From Achatina immaculata (Eukaryota > Mollusca > Gastropoda > Stylommatophora > Achatinidae): DNA of 64,000 nucleotides. The translations under genes were made by a program, and so were the position numbers. Under the pieces are notes generated by a model, which worked only from the letters and a program-made list of their open reading frames with translations, searched no databases and was not told where the DNA came from. The stretch is from positions 21,658,003-21,722,002 of the forward strand of contig CM019715.1 in assembly GCA_009760885.1 (NCBI GenBank), written 5' to 3'. Positions 62,562-64,000 of this stretch are shown one piece after another; within the stretch, counting starts at the first letter, position 1, and each line of letters starts with the position of its first letter.

Positions 62562-62661
62562 NNNNNNNNNNNNNNNNNNNNNNNNNNNNNNNNNNNNNNN
62601 NNNNNNNNNNNNNNNNNNNNNNNNNNNNNNNNNNNNNNNNNNNNNNNNNNNNNNNNNNNNN
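62562..62661. other. Assembly gap, 100 N
   Basis: Exactly 100 N following a (GA)n tract. A round-number gap normally means unknown true size. Confidence 1.
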
Positions 62662-62787
62662 TATATTTTATCATCAATTCATCTTGTCCTCATTGAATCT
62701 ATGCACAGAGTTCATGACAACAATGACTGCACTGAAAGCTACAGTGAAAATAATGATAATAACTTTATCAACAACAAATAACTGAAC

Positions 62788-62882
62788 CTCCATAGATGCT
62801 GACACATCTTTCTCCACCCATGAAATCATTAGGTTCAGTAGGACCCCAACCCACAAAAGTCTGTGGACTGCCATCTGACCAT
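62788..62882 (-). CDS. Exon of a C-type lectin-like domain protein (partial gene)
   Basis: The minus strand reads WSDGSPQTFVGWGPTEPND, then GGERCVSIYG. This is the core of a C-type lectin domain: the WSDGSP...W..GEPN pattern with an intact EPN motif, which in characterised family members coordinates calcium and favours mannose-type sugars. It is followed by the ER/D-C-V segment before the next strand. The exon is preceded by a good 3' splice site (TTTTCTTTCCACAG, ending at 62883) and can end at GGAG/GTTCAG (donor GT at 62786-62787). That gives a 95-nt internal exon beginning with the last base of a split codon. Neighbouring exons are outside the window or in the gap. LINE-B copy 10 sits in the upstream intron. 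It could be a pseudogene exon, but no defect is visible. Confidence 0.72.
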
Positions 62883-62929
62883 CTGTGGAAAGAAAAGGAT
62901 AGCTCAGATTTAGTGAGAATGAGCTTTTC

Positions 62930-63945
62930 ACAGAAGAAGAAGTCAATATGCTCCAACCTGATTTTAGGCAAGGAAGAGGAACAAGAGATTATGTATTCAA
63001 TATAAGATTAATAACATAAAAATGCAGAGAGTTTAATGTGAATCTATATTTATCTTTATAGACTATTCAAAGTCATTTGATTGTGTACAACACCAGAAAC
63101 CTTGGGAAATAATGGAAATAAATGGGATTTCCAACACATTTGATACAATTAATATCACTGCTATATCTAGACCAACAGGCAGCAGTAAGAATAAATGGTG
63201 AAACAACTTGGTTTGACATAAAACATGGGGTCCGTCAGGGTTGCATCTGTCGCCTTACTTATTAAACTTGTATACTGAAAATATAACGGAAATGTTAGAG
63301 ATGATGTGGAAAAAGAATATTATGATGCCATAAAAATTGGAGGTTAAGAAATATCAGATACTAGATATGCTGATGACACAGTATTACTGTCCATAACACA
63401 AAAAGGAATGGAAAAACTAATTATATCAGTTCATAAGAATAGGGAAGAACAAAACCTCTATCTTAACACGAAGAAAACTAAACTGAAACTGACAAAACAA
63501 ATAAGGCAGCTGAAATATGTATCAATGATGAAAAATTGGAAGAAGTGGAGAGTTTTTAATATCTTGAATCATTACTAACTAATAATGGAGATATAACGAG
63601 GGAAATTAAAAGGAGGACATCTATTGTTCAAAAAAGAACAAATATATCCATACTACAAGAACTTAATATTGAAGAAGGCTGGCTAGTAAAGAGAATTAAA
63701 GAGAGAAAACTTAAATATTTTGGGCACATTAAATGTCATGATAATCTAAAGAAAACCGTCTTGGAAGGGTACATAATGGGAAAAAGAAAGAGAGGAAGAC
63801 CAAGGTGAAGATGGCTGCAAGACATCGTTGATGATCTGTAAATGGATGCATCAGCAGCAGAGCATCTTGCTTACAACCGAGAGGCATACAGGAGAGCTGC
63901 TAGGGAGGCAAAGTTCTGCAAGGGACATGCAAATGACTGACTGAC
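62930..63945 (+). mobile_element. LINE-B copy 10, 10-bp TSD, in the lectin-gene intron
   Basis: A 1016-bp copy starting at FRQGRGTRDYVFNIRL and running through FIDYSKSFDCVQHQKPW-like, DQQAAVRINGE and the catalytic YADD near 63366-63377. It then has an internal deletion at about 63627 (the thumb joins SKKEQIYPY-like sequence) and the GRPR...WLQDIVDDL tail. It ends with (GACT)n. The TSD TGAGCTTTTC lies at 62920-62929 and 63946-63955. Frameshifts (near 63055, 63248) and stops inactivate it. It is antisense to the lectin exon. Confidence 0.93.
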
Positions 63946-64000
63946 TGAGCTTTTCTTTGGTTCTTACAATAAGAAATTGTACAATCTGAACACTGTTTAA

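Overview
This window looks like a gene-poor, repeat-dense stretch of an animal nuclear genome. It has no operons, no bacterial-type genes and no tRNA or rRNA genes. It holds many 5'-truncated non-LTR retrotransposons (LINEs), mariner copies, tRNA-headed SINEs, dispersed non-autonomous elements, and a great many mini- and microsatellites. An invertebrate host, possibly a mollusc, is plausible from the style of the LINE tails and SINEs, but the sequence does not prove it. The only convincing host coding sequence is one exon of a C-type lectin-like domain on the minus strand (62788-62882), next to a 100-N assembly gap (62562-62661).

Recurring families (names are mine). LINE-A: 1-1176, 21603-21662, 39302-39745. 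LINE-B: eleven fragments or copies with (GAAT)n or (GACT)n tails, many with target-site duplications (TSDs). LINE-C: three copies with dinucleotide tails. LINE-D: five copies, the largest 22385-26940. LINE-H, -I, -J and -L are single or double fragments. TR34 is a dispersed element of about 300-440 bp whose end carries a 34-bp repeat that has expanded very differently between copies, from one unit to about 45 (47556-49086). MOD-E is a non-coding, modular, (GAA)n-tailed retroposon of about 1.47 kb. It has two apparently full-length copies (9477-10940, 25097-26568) and one 5'-truncated copy (59822-61104), each bounded by a TSD. SINE-1 to SINE-4 have tRNA-like heads, and several share CTTTAC-type tails. 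One mariner is complete from end to end (32641-33956) but dead.

Layout. 0-9 kb: LINE-A, TR34, LINE-B, a TTAA-bounded palindrome, LINE-D pieces with internal minisatellites, and 38/51-bp arrays. 9-18.5 kb: MOD-E, a 22-bp minisatellite, a TR34 cluster, a mariner fragment and LINE-B. 18.5-30 kb: SINE-1, LINE-C, and a LINE-D copy split by four nested insertions. 30-39 kb: a largely featureless stretch, the mariner, and a 1.4-kb CT-rich block. 39-49 kb: LINE fragments, 42-bp and 30-bp minisatellites and the giant TR34 array. 49-59 kb: LINE-B/LINE-D, a 34-bp array inside LINE-D, an ACT-triplet tract and SINEs. 59-64 kb: a LINE-J remnant holding MOD-E, LINE-B and SINE-3, then the gap, the lectin exon, and a LINE-B copy inserted in the intron 47 bp from the exon.

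The parts do not form one pathway. The common theme is that retroelement tails and bodies appear to seed simple-sequence arrays, and that insertions nest inside older insertions, so a relative age order can be read. All assignments come from reading the translated and raw sequence; no database search was possible.
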